Shown here: positions 13,991-18,833 of the stretch, one piece after another
Layout of the letters: every line of letters starts with the position of its first letter
Position numbering within the stretch: the first letter of the stretch is position 1
DNA from: a virus
Direction: 5' to 3' (one strand)
DNA length: 22,377 bases
Virus record (IMG/VR): IMGVR_UViG_3300042568_001178
Coordinates: 1-22,377 of that record
Made by a program: the position numbers and the translations under genes
Notes under the pieces: model-generated
Told to the model about the DNA's origin: nothing
Seen by the model: the letters and a program-made list of their open reading frames with translations, nothing else
Databases searched by the model: none

Positions 13991-14917
13991 TCACGAGGCG
14001 GTTGCGAATTCCTCGGCGGCGATCCTGCCGCGCCAGACGGCGGCGATGTTTCGGACCGCCTTGTCGGCGAGGTCGTTGCGGAGGGAGACGGTCGGGGAGT
14101 CGCCGCCTTGGGTATGGTCGCGCCACCAGCGCCACCAGAGCTCGTGGGCCTCGTCTGGGTTGAGGCCCTTGGCCTCGACCTTGGCGATGACGGTGGCGCG
14201 TTCGGTGCAGATGCGCTCGGTGGCGTCGGCGACGGCGTCGGCGAGCACTTCCTCGACGGTGACCGGGAATCGGCTTCCGTCGTCGAGCTTGCGGAAGAGG
14301 TCGCCGGCCTCGGCCCGCTCGAGCTTGGTCGCCCACGCCGGCGTCGCCTTGGCGAAGCGCTCGGCCATCGCCCTGTCCGGCTTCCATTCCCTGACTGCCT
14401 TCTTCCCCCCCCCAATGGTGCGGGTCGCGGTCGGGGCTTCCTTGGCGGGGGGTAGGGGGGTGGTATCTCTGGTTGTGGTTGTGGTTGTAGTAGCCATCAA
14501 TTCGCCATTGGCGTTGCCATTGGCAGGGCTATTGGCGTTGCCATTGGCGACCCCATTCCCGCGTCCCCAGCGGGCCTCGGCGCCTCGGCGTCCGTTCTCG
14601 GCGGCGGTGGTGTGTCGCTCCTGCACGCGTGCTCGCTCGCGCTCCATGCGCGGGTTGATGAGGGTGGCCATTGGGGTGGCCATTGGCCCTGCCATTGGCG
14701 TTGCCATCGAGGTGAAGCGGCCTCGGACAGCCTGCCAGTCGGCCTCGGTCATCGGGCAGCGCGTCAGGGCGGCGCAGGCGTCGCGGTCGTCCGGCACGCT
14801 GCCGTTGGTCCATGCGTACATCAGCAGCTGGGTGTAGGCCCATCCCTGTGTCGGCGTCATCGTTGCCGTGCTGACGAGGAAGTCGGTCGGGTACATCGGG
14901 AACCAAGGTGTCGACAT
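13991..14917 (-). CDS. DUF1376 (YdaU-type) phage replication protein
   Basis: The 308-aa protein has the DUF1376 N-terminal domain (residues 4-60: WFPMYPTDFLVSTATM, GWAYTQLLMYAWTNGSVPDD, ALTRCPM), a family linked to phage replication initiation next to O/DnaC-type genes. A basic MERERARVQERHTTAAENG helix (91-109) and GAEARWG follow, then a low-complexity linker (121-150; Asn-Gly-Asn-Ala and Thr repeats), then a helical C-terminal domain (170-308) rich in Trp (WWRWWRDH). ATG 14917 has GGAG eight bases upstream. The frame continues upstream for 79 codons with no protein-like content. Two DNA repeat blocks inside the gene could be the phage origin. It is the first gene of the leftward block. Confidence 0.75.
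   Translation of the reverse strand: MSTPWFPMYPTDFLVSTATMTPTQGWAYTQLLMYAWTNGSVPDDRDACAALTRCPMTEADWQAVRGRFTSMATPMAGPMATPMATLINPRMERERARVQERHTTAAENGRRGAEARWGRGNGVANGNANSPANGNANGELMATTTTTTTRDTTPLPPAKEAPTATRTIGGGKKAVREWKPDRAMAERFAKATPAWATKLERAEAGDLFRKLDDGSRFPVTVEEVLADAVADATERICTERATVIAKVEAKGLNPDEAHELWWRWWRDHTQGGDSPTVSLRNDLADKAVRNIAAVWRGRIAAEEFATAS
14469..14493 (-). repeat. Hexamer repeat coding a Thr tract
   Basis: About four copies of GGTTGT on the plus strand encode the Thr-rich stretch (residues 143-149) of the replication protein. It lies just beyond iteron block 1. It could be slippage-prone, or could be the more easily opened side of an origin. Confidence 0.5.
14504..14551 (-). repeat. 12-bp direct repeats, block 1 (candidate iterons)
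   Basis: There are four head-to-tail units of 12 bases. The plus-strand consensus is GCCATTGGCGTT, with units starting at 14504, 14516, 14528 and 14540, plus a degenerate fifth. In the gene they encode Ala-Asn-Gly-Asn units. The same repeat occurs in block 2 in a different reading frame, so the DNA rather than the peptide seems to be conserved. Confidence 0.75.
14667..14707 (-). repeat. 12-bp direct repeats, block 2 (candidate iterons)
   Basis: Three units start at 14667, 14679 and 14691, plus a partial fourth. The orientation and 12-base period are the same as in block 1. Here they encode Met-Ala-Thr-Pro units. The exact 17-mer GCCATTGGCGTTGCCAT at 14691-14707 is identical to 14504-14520 but is shifted by one reading frame (187 bases apart). 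Confidence 0.75.
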
Positions 14918-14940
14918 CGTTGTGTCTCCGTGGGACCGGG

Positions 14941-15014
14941 GCGGGGCGGGGAGCGGGTGCAAGCTGACCCGCCCCGCCTCCGGTTGTCGAGATGTTGAGC
15001 AGTTGCACCCGCTC
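14941..15014 (-). promoter_or_regulatory. Competing hairpins in the leader of the replication gene
   Basis: Two perfect inverted repeats cross each other. The 12-base GAGCGGGTGCAA at 14951-14962 pairs with 15003-15014. The 10-base GCGGGGCGGG at 14941-14950 pairs with 14968-14977. In leftward RNA the arms come in the order B5', A5', B3', A3' with no bases between B3' and A3'. Both full stems can hardly coexist, so the leader could switch between two folds. The A stem ends about a dozen bases before the SD of the DUF1376 gene. Alternatively the repeats are protein-binding sites in DNA. Confidence 0.5.
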
Positions 15015-15023
15015 GTGACGCGC

Positions 15024-15052
15024 AGGATACCGACTGTCGCGCTTGGCAGCAA
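15024..15052 (-). promoter_or_regulatory. Leftward promoter candidate
   Basis: Reading leftward: -35 TTGCTG (15052-15047), 17-base spacer, -10 TATCCT (15029-15024). Predicted RNA start is about 15017, at the edge of the first arm of the leader inverted repeat. It would drive the replication gene and possibly the late block. Its -35 overlaps the -35 of the rightward candidate. Confidence 0.5.
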
Positions 15053-15071
15053 GCCTGCGCTGACGTAGGAT
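15043..15071 (+). promoter_or_regulatory. Rightward promoter candidate
   Basis: TTGGCA (15043-15048), 17-base spacer, TAGGAT (15066-15071). Five of six -35 bases and four of six -10 bases match the sigma-70 consensus. Predicted RNA start is about 15079, leaving a leader of roughly 310 bases with two hairpins before the first rightward gene. It overlaps the leftward candidate, so the two should compete. Confidence 0.5.
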
Positions 15072-15089
15072 GTCGGCGCTCGCTTGCGA

Positions 15090-15130
15090 CCCGGCGCCGC
15101 TGTCATGTCGACGGTGGCGCCGGGCTCTTT
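15090..15130 (+). terminator. Hairpin with short T-rich tail in the rightward leader (attenuator candidate)
   Basis: A 9-bp perfect stem (CCCGGCGCC 15090-15098 with 15116-15124) and 17-base loop are followed by CTCTTT on the plus strand. It lies shortly after the predicted rightward RNA start and could act as an early terminator relieved by antitermination. The T-tract is weak. Confidence 0.35.
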
Positions 15131-15140
15131 CACCAACGAA

Positions 15141-15170
15141 CGAGCCCCGGCCATTACAGCTCGGGGCTCG
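15141..15170. repeat. Inverted repeat in the control region
   Basis: CGAGCCCCG at 15141-15149 pairs perfectly with 15162-15170 around a 12-base loop. No U-tract follows on the plus strand and only a weak T-containing stretch follows on the minus strand. It may be an RNA hairpin in either leader, or an operator. Confidence 0.4.
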
Positions 15171-15238
15171 CTTCCGGGGGCAAGGTTGCGGGCGGCGAAG
15201 GCTTGCCCATCGGGTTCGCAGTGCCGGCCCGCGCAATG

Positions 15239-15266
15239 ATCCTACCGCCTTGCAGGGGAAATGCAA
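15239..15266 (-). promoter_or_regulatory. Second leftward promoter-like site
   Basis: Reading leftward: TTGCAT (15266-15261), 16-base spacer, TAGGAT (15244-15239). The -10 hexamer is identical to that of the rightward candidate. It would make a longer leftward leader through the control region. Confidence 0.35.
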
Positions 15267-15296
15267 GAGCTCGGTCGAAATTTCTGCCCTTCGCCC

Positions 15297-15325
15297 TTGA
15301 CGGGTATCGGTCGCCCGTTTACCGT
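15297..15325 (+). promoter_or_regulatory. Promoter-like site before the rightward operon
   Basis: TTGACG (15297-15302), 17-base spacer, TACCGT (15320-15325). The pattern TTGACG-N17-TAYCGT recurs before the recT gene at 19287-19315, which raises confidence in both. The first gene starts about 55 bases after the predicted RNA start. Confidence 0.4.
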
Positions 15326-15386
15326 GCCCGCGTCGAGCACGTCGCTCGGCCCGTGCCGCCCGGCTGGCGGCGCAAGGAGCACACGA

Positions 15387-15755
15387 ATGGATCGTGATTT
15401 CTCGAAGCCCACGTCGCGGCGCGTCAGCGTCGACGAACTACCGGAGGACGTCCGCGAGCAGCTCGCCGGCATCCGGGCGGCCGCCCCGAACCGGATCTGG
15501 CTGGTCGTCCCTGTTGCCGTCGTCGAGCGCCTCGATGACAAGGACGCCGGCGTGACGGAGGAATTCTGGCGGGTGCACGCGTATGTCGGCGGCGACCTTG
15601 ATCGCCCGGTCAGCCTGTTCTCGTCCCGCGTCGAGGTCGGCGTCGGCGACGATGCCCGGTCGGTGTCGGTCGACTTCACCGAGCTGATGATCCGGGTGGT
15701 CGAGGAGACCTGCCGCATCATGGACATGCTGAAGGAGGACCGCCATGAGGGCTGA
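15387..15755 (+). CDS. Unknown 122-aa protein, first gene of the rightward operon
   Basis: The start ATG 15387 has AAGGAG eight bases upstream. The frame is open earlier but has no good start or sensible sequence. The protein is acidic, with an N-terminal helix region (SVDELPEDVREQLAGIRAAAP), a core of alternating hydrophobic strands (RIWLVVPVAVVERL; FWRVHAYVGGDL; VEVGVGDDARSVSVDF) and a C-terminal helix (ELMIRVVEETCRIMDMLKED). No family is recognised. Its end overlaps the CsrA-like gene by 11 bases, so they are made together. First-gene position suggests an early host-directed or regulatory role. Confidence 0.75.
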   Translation: MDRDFSKPTSRRVSVDELPEDVREQLAGIRAAAPNRIWLVVPVAVVERLDDKDAGVTEEFWRVHAYVGGDLDRPVSLFSSRVEVGVGDDARSVSVDFTELMIRVVEETCRIMDMLKEDRHEG

Positions 15756-15939
15756 ACTTCCCCCGATGGTCGGATGCGTCGTCGTGACGCTGCGCGAGAA
15801 CGAGGATCGGCTCCTCCTGAAGTCGGCCGACGGCGACATCCAGATCGAGGTTCATCCGATCTCGATGTGCCGTGCGAAGGTGGTCGTCCGGGCCCCGAAG
15901 TCGGTCGAGGTTCGCCGGCAGAAGGCAGGTGACGAATGA
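15745..15939 (+). CDS. CsrA-like small RNA-binding protein
   Basis: The 64-aa protein aligns by eye without gaps to the second half of CsrA. Residues 32-59 (IQIEVHPISMCRAKVVVRAPKSVEVRRQ) match the CsrA strand order ending in the signature A-P-K-x-V-x-V-x-R. Arg58 is in the place of the RNA-contacting Arg44 of E. coli CsrA. The first half (VVVTLRENEDRLLLKSADGD) fits the strand-1 V-L-x-R-x-x-x-E part loosely. It has an N-terminal extension of about 10 residues. CsrA dimers bind GGA in hairpin loops and at SDs. The SD (AAGGAGG) lies inside the preceding gene, and the stop overlaps the next start (ATGA). A phage copy could retarget translation of phage or host mRNA. Confidence 0.65.
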   Translation: MRAELPPMVGCVVVTLRENEDRLLLKSADGDIQIEVHPISMCRAKVVVRAPKSVEVRRQKAGDE

Positions 15940-16205
15940 GGCGCCGCGTTCGCCGTTCGACCGAGGCGTCGGTGTCTCGGCTGTTCGACCTGATCTCGGA
16001 GCTGCATCTGGGCGGCTGCCCGACCCGGCAGGAGCTCGCGGTCCGCTGGCGCTGCACGCCGCGGGCGGTGTCGCACCTGCTGGCGACCGCTCGGGAGCGG
16101 TTCGGCGTCCGCATCGAGGCGGATGTCTCGCTGGCTGCTCGGGGCTATCAGCTCGTCGACTCTGGGGTCTTTGACGCCGCTGCCGTGGCGAGGAGGGTCG
16201 CATGA
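15936..16205 (+). CDS. Winged helix-turn-helix protein (89 aa)
   Basis: This basic DNA-binding protein has N-terminal Arg-rich residues (MRRRVRRS), a helix (SRLFDLISELHLGG), then a typical HTH (TRQELAVRWRCTPRAVSHLLATARERFG, 29-56) and a wing-like strand pair (VRIEADVSLAARGYQLV). It resembles the HTH of DeoR/HTH_11-type regulators without a ligand domain. The start ATG overlaps the CsrA-like stop, and the stop overlaps the next ATG. It is probably an early transcription regulator of the phage, and the control region just upstream is an obvious target. Confidence 0.7.
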   Translation: MRRRVRRSTEASVSRLFDLISELHLGGCPTRQELAVRWRCTPRAVSHLLATARERFGVRIEADVSLAARGYQLVDSGVFDAAAVARRVA

Positions 16206-16528
16206 ACCTCTTCGATGCTGCCGAGGCTGATCGCCGGAAGGAGGAGGGGCGCCAGCGGGCTGCCGCGGCGAATCCGTGGCTGCTGGCGACCGCGCAGCGC
16301 TGCGCTCGCCGGGTGGCGGAACGGCTGGGCTCGGTCTCGATGGACGACGTCGCGCTCGAGCTGGCGAGCGCCGGCGAGGACGTGTCTCGGCTCGGGAACG
16401 CCGCCGGCAGCGTGTTCCGCGGCGAGGAGTGGGAGTGGACCGGTCAGGTAGTCCGCAGCGCCCGTCCCTCGACACACGGCCGGATGATCCGGGTCTGGCG
16501 CCTGCGCGGCGCGGGAGGTGCCTCGTGA
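16202..16528 (+). CDS. Small phage protein with winged-helix-like fold (108 aa)
   Basis: The protein starts MNLFDAAEADRR, has an AANPWLLATAQRCARRVAERLG helix, an SMDDVALELASAGED segment, then LGNAAGSVFRGEEWEWTG and HGRMIRVWRLRG at the end. I recognise this pattern (start in NLF-x-A, end in S-H-G-R-x-x-R-x-W) as a common small phage protein of unknown function, often near early or replication genes. The predicted fold is winged-helix-like. It is coupled by ATGA to the gene before and by GTGA to the gene after. Confidence 0.7.
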   Translation: MNLFDAAEADRRKEEGRQRAAAANPWLLATAQRCARRVAERLGSVSMDDVALELASAGEDVSRLGNAAGSVFRGEEWEWTGQVVRSARPSTHGRMIRVWRLRGAGGAS

Positions 16529-16872
16529 CTGACGAAGGCATCGTGGAGGTGCTTCGCCGGCTGGCGGAAACGCGCCGGCGGGGGCACAGCGTCCACCCGT
16601 CCATCCTGCGGGCGGCGGCGGACGAGATCGGCTCGCTCCGGGAGGACATCGCGTTGACGCACGAGGACCTGCAGGAGCTCGGGGCTCGCCTCGAGCGGCT
16701 TCGGCAGGCGGTGCTGCGCGTCGTCGACCGGCAGGCGCTGGAGTCGGGTGCTCCGGGGAACGCTCCGGGGCACCGTCACCAGCATCCGCCCCGCTGGGAT
16801 GGCTCCGAGGACGTATGCGAGTGGTGTTTGAATTGGTCCGACATGACGAAGGAGGCTCGTAATGACGATTGA
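16525..16872 (+). CDS. Coiled-coil protein with possible metal-binding C-terminus (115 aa)
   Basis: The start is GTG 16525, overlapping the previous stop (GTGA), with GGAGG six bases upstream. Open frame upstream is a shadow. Residues 32-70 are a coiled-coil-like helix (ADEIGSLREDIALTHEDLQ, then ELGARLERLRQAVLRVVDRQ). The C-terminal part has clustered His83, His85, His87 and a CEWC pair (98-101), which could bind zinc. Function is not recognised. The A-A-D-E-I-x-x-L-R segment is common in small phage early proteins and recurs at 17475. Confidence 0.7.
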   Translation: MTDEGIVEVLRRLAETRRRGHSVHPSILRAAADEIGSLREDIALTHEDLQELGARLERLRQAVLRVVDRQALESGAPGNAPGHRHQHPPRWDGSEDVCEWCLNWSDMTKEARNDD

Positions 16873-17179
16873 CGTGCTGGAACGCCTGCGGGCGTGTCGG
16901 GTGACCGACGTTCAGAAGACCTACGACGAGGAGACGAAGTCGACCTTCGTCGAGGCGACGGTGGCGTTCCGCTGCTGGTCGGGCGACCCCAACGGGGCCG
17001 CTGGCATCATGCTCGGCGACGCTGCGCAGGAGATCATTCGCCTGCGCCTCGAGCGCGATAGGGCGCGGCTGGAGGTGTGCAACCTCACCGGCGGCTGGGT
17101 CACTCGATACGGGCGAGAACCACAACGCCTTGCTGCCGAGCGCGGCTGGGATTACCTGTTCAAGGAGGACGGGAAGTGA
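16862..17179 (+). CDS. Unknown 105-aa early protein
   Basis: ATG 16862 follows GAAGGAGG and overlaps the previous gene by 11 bases. The sequence begins MTIDVLERLRACRVTD, has a strand pair (TFVEATVAFRCW), a segment with DAAQEIIRLRLERDRARLEV (helix, about 53-72) and a Tyr/Trp-containing end. The D-A-A-x-E-I-x-x-L-R helix is shared with the neighbouring small proteins, hinting at one helix module reused in several genes. No family is recognised. Confidence 0.7.
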   Translation: MTIDVLERLRACRVTDVQKTYDEETKSTFVEATVAFRCWSGDPNGAAGIMLGDAAQEIIRLRLERDRARLEVCNLTGGWVTRYGREPQRLAAERGWDYLFKEDGK

Positions 17180-17478
17180 CACGAACCACCCGCAAAATCA
17201 AGCCTGTGGTCATGCTCCAGACCGCGCCGAAGGAAACAAAGGCGCTCGCTGCCGTCGTCGGCAAGCTCGCCGCGCACGCCGACTACGACCGCGTCGCTAT
17301 GGAATGGCACGGGCCGAAGGCGGTCGAGATGGCGAAGCGCGGGCGCAGCCTTCGTGAGCTCGCACGCGCCACGGGCCTGTCGACCACCTACCTGTCGCTG
17401 GTGGCGAACGGTCGCCAGCGCATCAGCCTGTACGCCATGCACGCGCTGCTGTGTCAATGCGAGGGGATGCAGCCATGA
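17176..17478 (+). CDS. XRE-type helix-turn-helix protein (100 aa)
   Basis: The start is GTG 17176 (GTGA overlap with the previous stop), with GGAGG seven bases upstream. The N-terminus is basic (VTRTTRKIKP). Residues 62-90 form a Cro/C1-like HTH (RGRSLRELARATGLSTTY, then LSLVANGRQRISLYAM). It is the best candidate for a Cro-like regulator in the operon. It lacks a dimerisation or cleavage domain, so it is not a LexA-type repressor. Confidence 0.75.
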   Translation: MTRTTRKIKPVVMLQTAPKETKALAAVVGKLAAHADYDRVAMEWHGPKAVEMAKRGRSLRELARATGLSTTYLSLVANGRQRISLYAMHALLCQCEGMQP

Positions 17479-17726
17479 GCGATCTCGTCCACCGACTGCG
17501 TCTGATCGTGGCCGAACCGGAGGCTTGGTGCAAGACCGACGTCGAGTACGTCGAGGATGCGGCCGACGAAATCGAACGCCTTCGCGCCGAGTGTGATCGG
17601 CTTGCCATGCGGAACACGCATCTGGTCTTGGAATGCGAACGCCTGAACGGCAATCTCGCCGAGGTGAAAACGCGAACCGTCCGGCTTCTCTCGCAGCTAC
17701 AGGAATTCGAGGCGAGGGAGCAATGA
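17475..17726 (+). CDS. Coiled-coil protein (83 aa)
   Basis: ATG 17475 overlaps the previous stop (ATGA), with GAGGGG upstream. Residues 26-80 are almost continuous heptad-like helix (EYVEDAADEIERLRAECDRLA, then LECERLNGNLAEVKT). The first 20 residues (MSDLVHRLRLIV...CKTD) are the type common in small phage proteins that share the D-A-A-D-E-I-E-R-L-R segment. Function is unknown; it may dimerise with a related neighbour. Confidence 0.75.
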   Translation: MSDLVHRLRLIVAEPEAWCKTDVEYVEDAADEIERLRAECDRLAMRNTHLVLECERLNGNLAEVKTRTVRLLSQLQEFEAREQ

Positions 17727-18004
17727 GCGACATGATCTTGCTGGCCGACGGGTTTGAGGATGCGTTCATCGGCATCGGCACCCAGTTCAACCGCCACTTT
17801 GCGATCTACGACCGCGAGGCATGTATCAAGGTCCTGATGGATAGGGACGGCATGAGCAAGGAGGACGCTGAGGATTTCTTCAATTTCAACGTCGTCAGTG
17901 CATTGGTCGGTCATGGCGCACCGGCCTTCGTTCGCCGCATGGTGATCGAGGATGCCAGTGACGTAATCGACGAAATGCAGGAATTGGATGGGAAGGAACA
18001 ATGA
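17723..18004 (+). CDS. Conserved small phage protein of unknown function (93 aa)
   Basis: The protein has the pattern DGFEDAFIGIGTQFNRHFAIYDREACIKVLM, then RDGMSKEDAEDFFNFNVVSALVG. I recognise this as a widespread phage family (D-G-x-x-D-A-x-x-G then F-E-F-N-V-x-x-A-x-V-G) with no assigned function. It is acidic and compact. It is linked by ATGA to both neighbours. Confidence 0.8.
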   Translation: MSDMILLADGFEDAFIGIGTQFNRHFAIYDREACIKVLMDRDGMSKEDAEDFFNFNVVSALVGHGAPAFVRRMVIEDASDVIDEMQELDGKEQ

Positions 18005-18273
18005 GCGATCAGCTACCTGCTGACATAACGCACGATGCGCTGGTCTCGGCGCTCGAGGCCAATCGGGCCTTGCGGGCCGAGCGTGACCGTGCGCTTGCCG
18101 AACGGGATGACGCCCGGCGAAGCGTGTGCTTCCTCATGGCTGCCGGCGTTGATCGGGTGTACCAGTACCACCACGGGAACTTCTGCTGGCAGGCATGGCT
18201 CGGGCAGCACGACGCGCTGGACGTCGCCAAACGCCTGCGCTGGGACTGCTTTGACCGAAAGGACCCCCAATGA
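18001..18273 (+). CDS. Small early protein with N-terminal coiled coil (90 aa)
   Basis: ATG 18001 overlaps the previous stop, with GGAAGGAA upstream. Residues 13-42 form a charged helix (ALEANRALRAERDRALAERD). The second half has aromatic residues (VYQYHHGNFCWQAWLG) and ends basic. No family is recognised. The SALEANRAL-type helix plus an aromatic second domain is usual for phage accessory proteins. Confidence 0.7.
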   Translation: MSDQLPADITHDALVSALEANRALRAERDRALAERDDARRSVCFLMAAGVDRVYQYHHGNFCWQAWLGQHDALDVAKRLRWDCFDRKDPQ

Positions 18274-18434
18274 TCGAGACCTTGCTGATCCTCGTGCTCG
18301 TGCAGCTCTGGCTGACCGACCGAACCATTCGCCGGCTGGCCAGTCGCCTCGAGCGCTTCGTGGAATTCCCGTGGCGCCCCGAACCGCCTGCGGCGACGGC
18401 CGTCCGGCGCGAGCTCTACCGGGGGGAGGGATGA
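18270..18434 (+). CDS. Small single-pass membrane protein (54 aa)
   Basis: ATG 18270 overlaps the previous stop (ATGA), and the stop at 18432-18434 overlaps the next ATG. The N-terminus ETLLILVLVQLWL (3-15) is a short membrane segment followed by a basic amphipathic helix (RTIRRLASRLERF) and a Pro-rich region. The hydrophobic stretch is short (about 13 residues), so it may be a membrane anchor or peripheral. Both junctions fit the operon pattern, which supports reality despite the size. A role at the membrane, such as exclusion or inhibition of a host complex, is speculation. Confidence 0.65.
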   Translation: MIETLLILVLVQLWLTDRTIRRLASRLERFVEFPWRPEPPAATAVRRELYRGEG

Positions 18435-18823
18435 CCGACGCCTTCCTGATTCTCCGGCAGCGTCTGCTGGCCGGCGGGGCTGGCGAGGTGCGTGTCCCGG
18501 CCGCGCTCCTCGCTCGGCTGCTTGACGAGGCCTCGGTGCTTCAGGGAGAGCGGGATGCCGCCTTCCGGCGCCTCGAGCACGTCGAGCGCCAGCGGCAGGG
18601 CTGGGAGGCGCATCTGCGCAGGGTCCTTGCTGGTAATCTTCCAGCTGATCTCGCCGATGACCACCGAGAAGCCCCGTCCCCGTCGCGCCCCGCTCAACGC
18701 CGAAACCGTGCAGGCGATCCGTCTGTGCAAGTCGCAGGGCATGAAGCAGTCGGTGATCGCGGCGCGGTTCGGCGTCAGCAACGCGGCCGTCAGCCTGATC
18801 GTCCGGGGACTACGACGCCGTGA
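18431..18823 (+). CDS. Small coiled-coil protein with an unconstrained C-terminal overlap (130 aa)
   Basis: ATG 18431 follows GGGGGGAGGG and overlaps the previous stop. The first 75 residues look real (MTDAFLILRQRLLAGG, VPAALLARLLDEA, a charged helix to LRRVLAG). The rest (about 76-130) is Arg/Gln/Pro-rich and is read in a different frame from the HTH gene at 18657, whose third positions are strongly GC while this frame's are mixed. The stop TGA 18821-18823 forms GTGA with the start of rusA, so translation to the end may serve to couple rusA. Confidence 0.6.
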   Translation: MTDAFLILRQRLLAGGAGEVRVPAALLARLLDEASVLQGERDAAFRRLEHVERQRQGWEAHLRRVLAGNLPADLADDHREAPSPSRPAQRRNRAGDPSVQVAGHEAVGDRGAVRRQQRGRQPDRPGTTTP

Positions 18824-18833
18824 GAAGCCCTGA
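18657..18833 (+). CDS. Small HTH protein (58 aa), overlapping out of frame
   Basis: MTTEKPRPRRAPLNAETVQ starts it, then AIRLCKSQGMKQSVIAARFGVSNAAVSLIVRGLRRREKP. Residues 15-50 are a clear resolvase/Mor-type HTH (V-x-x-I-x-x-x-x-x-x-G-x-x-x-x-x-I-A-x-x-F-G-V-S). The third codon positions are almost all G/C over the whole gene, which marks this as the coding frame in the overlap with the 18431 gene. There is no clear SD before ATG 18657. It could be a DNA-binding regulator. A frameshifted fusion with the upstream frame is an alternative. Confidence 0.65.
   Translation: MTTEKPRPRRAPLNAETVQAIRLCKSQGMKQSVIAARFGVSNAAVSLIVRGLRRREKP

Larger units (their letters stand above)
14918..15386. other. Divergent control region between leftward and rightward gene blocks
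   Basis: These 469 bases have no convincing gene. They contain overlapping divergent promoter-like sequences, a dyad (GCTTG-N4-CAAGC, 15041-15054) over both -35 boxes, two competing inverted repeats in the leftward leader, two hairpins in the rightward leader, and further weak promoter-like sites. Open frames across it have the Arg/Pro/Ser-rich composition of shadows. This is the likely switch region of the phage. Confidence 0.65.

Noticed and set aside
13677-14387. Upstream extension of the methyltransferase frame
   Set aside because: The extension is Arg/Pro/His-rich, overlaps two real genes, and the GTG at 13676 has a good SD and a GTGA junction.
14941-15014. A true H-type RNA pseudoknot from the two crossing stems
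   Set aside because: With no bases between the two 3' arms, nothing is left to cross a 12-bp stem, so the full stems should exclude each other; a switch is more plausible.
14918-15154. 79-codon N-terminal extension of the DUF1376 protein
   Set aside because: It has no domain character, crosses the promoter and hairpin region, and ATG 14917 has an SD and begins the DUF1376 domain.
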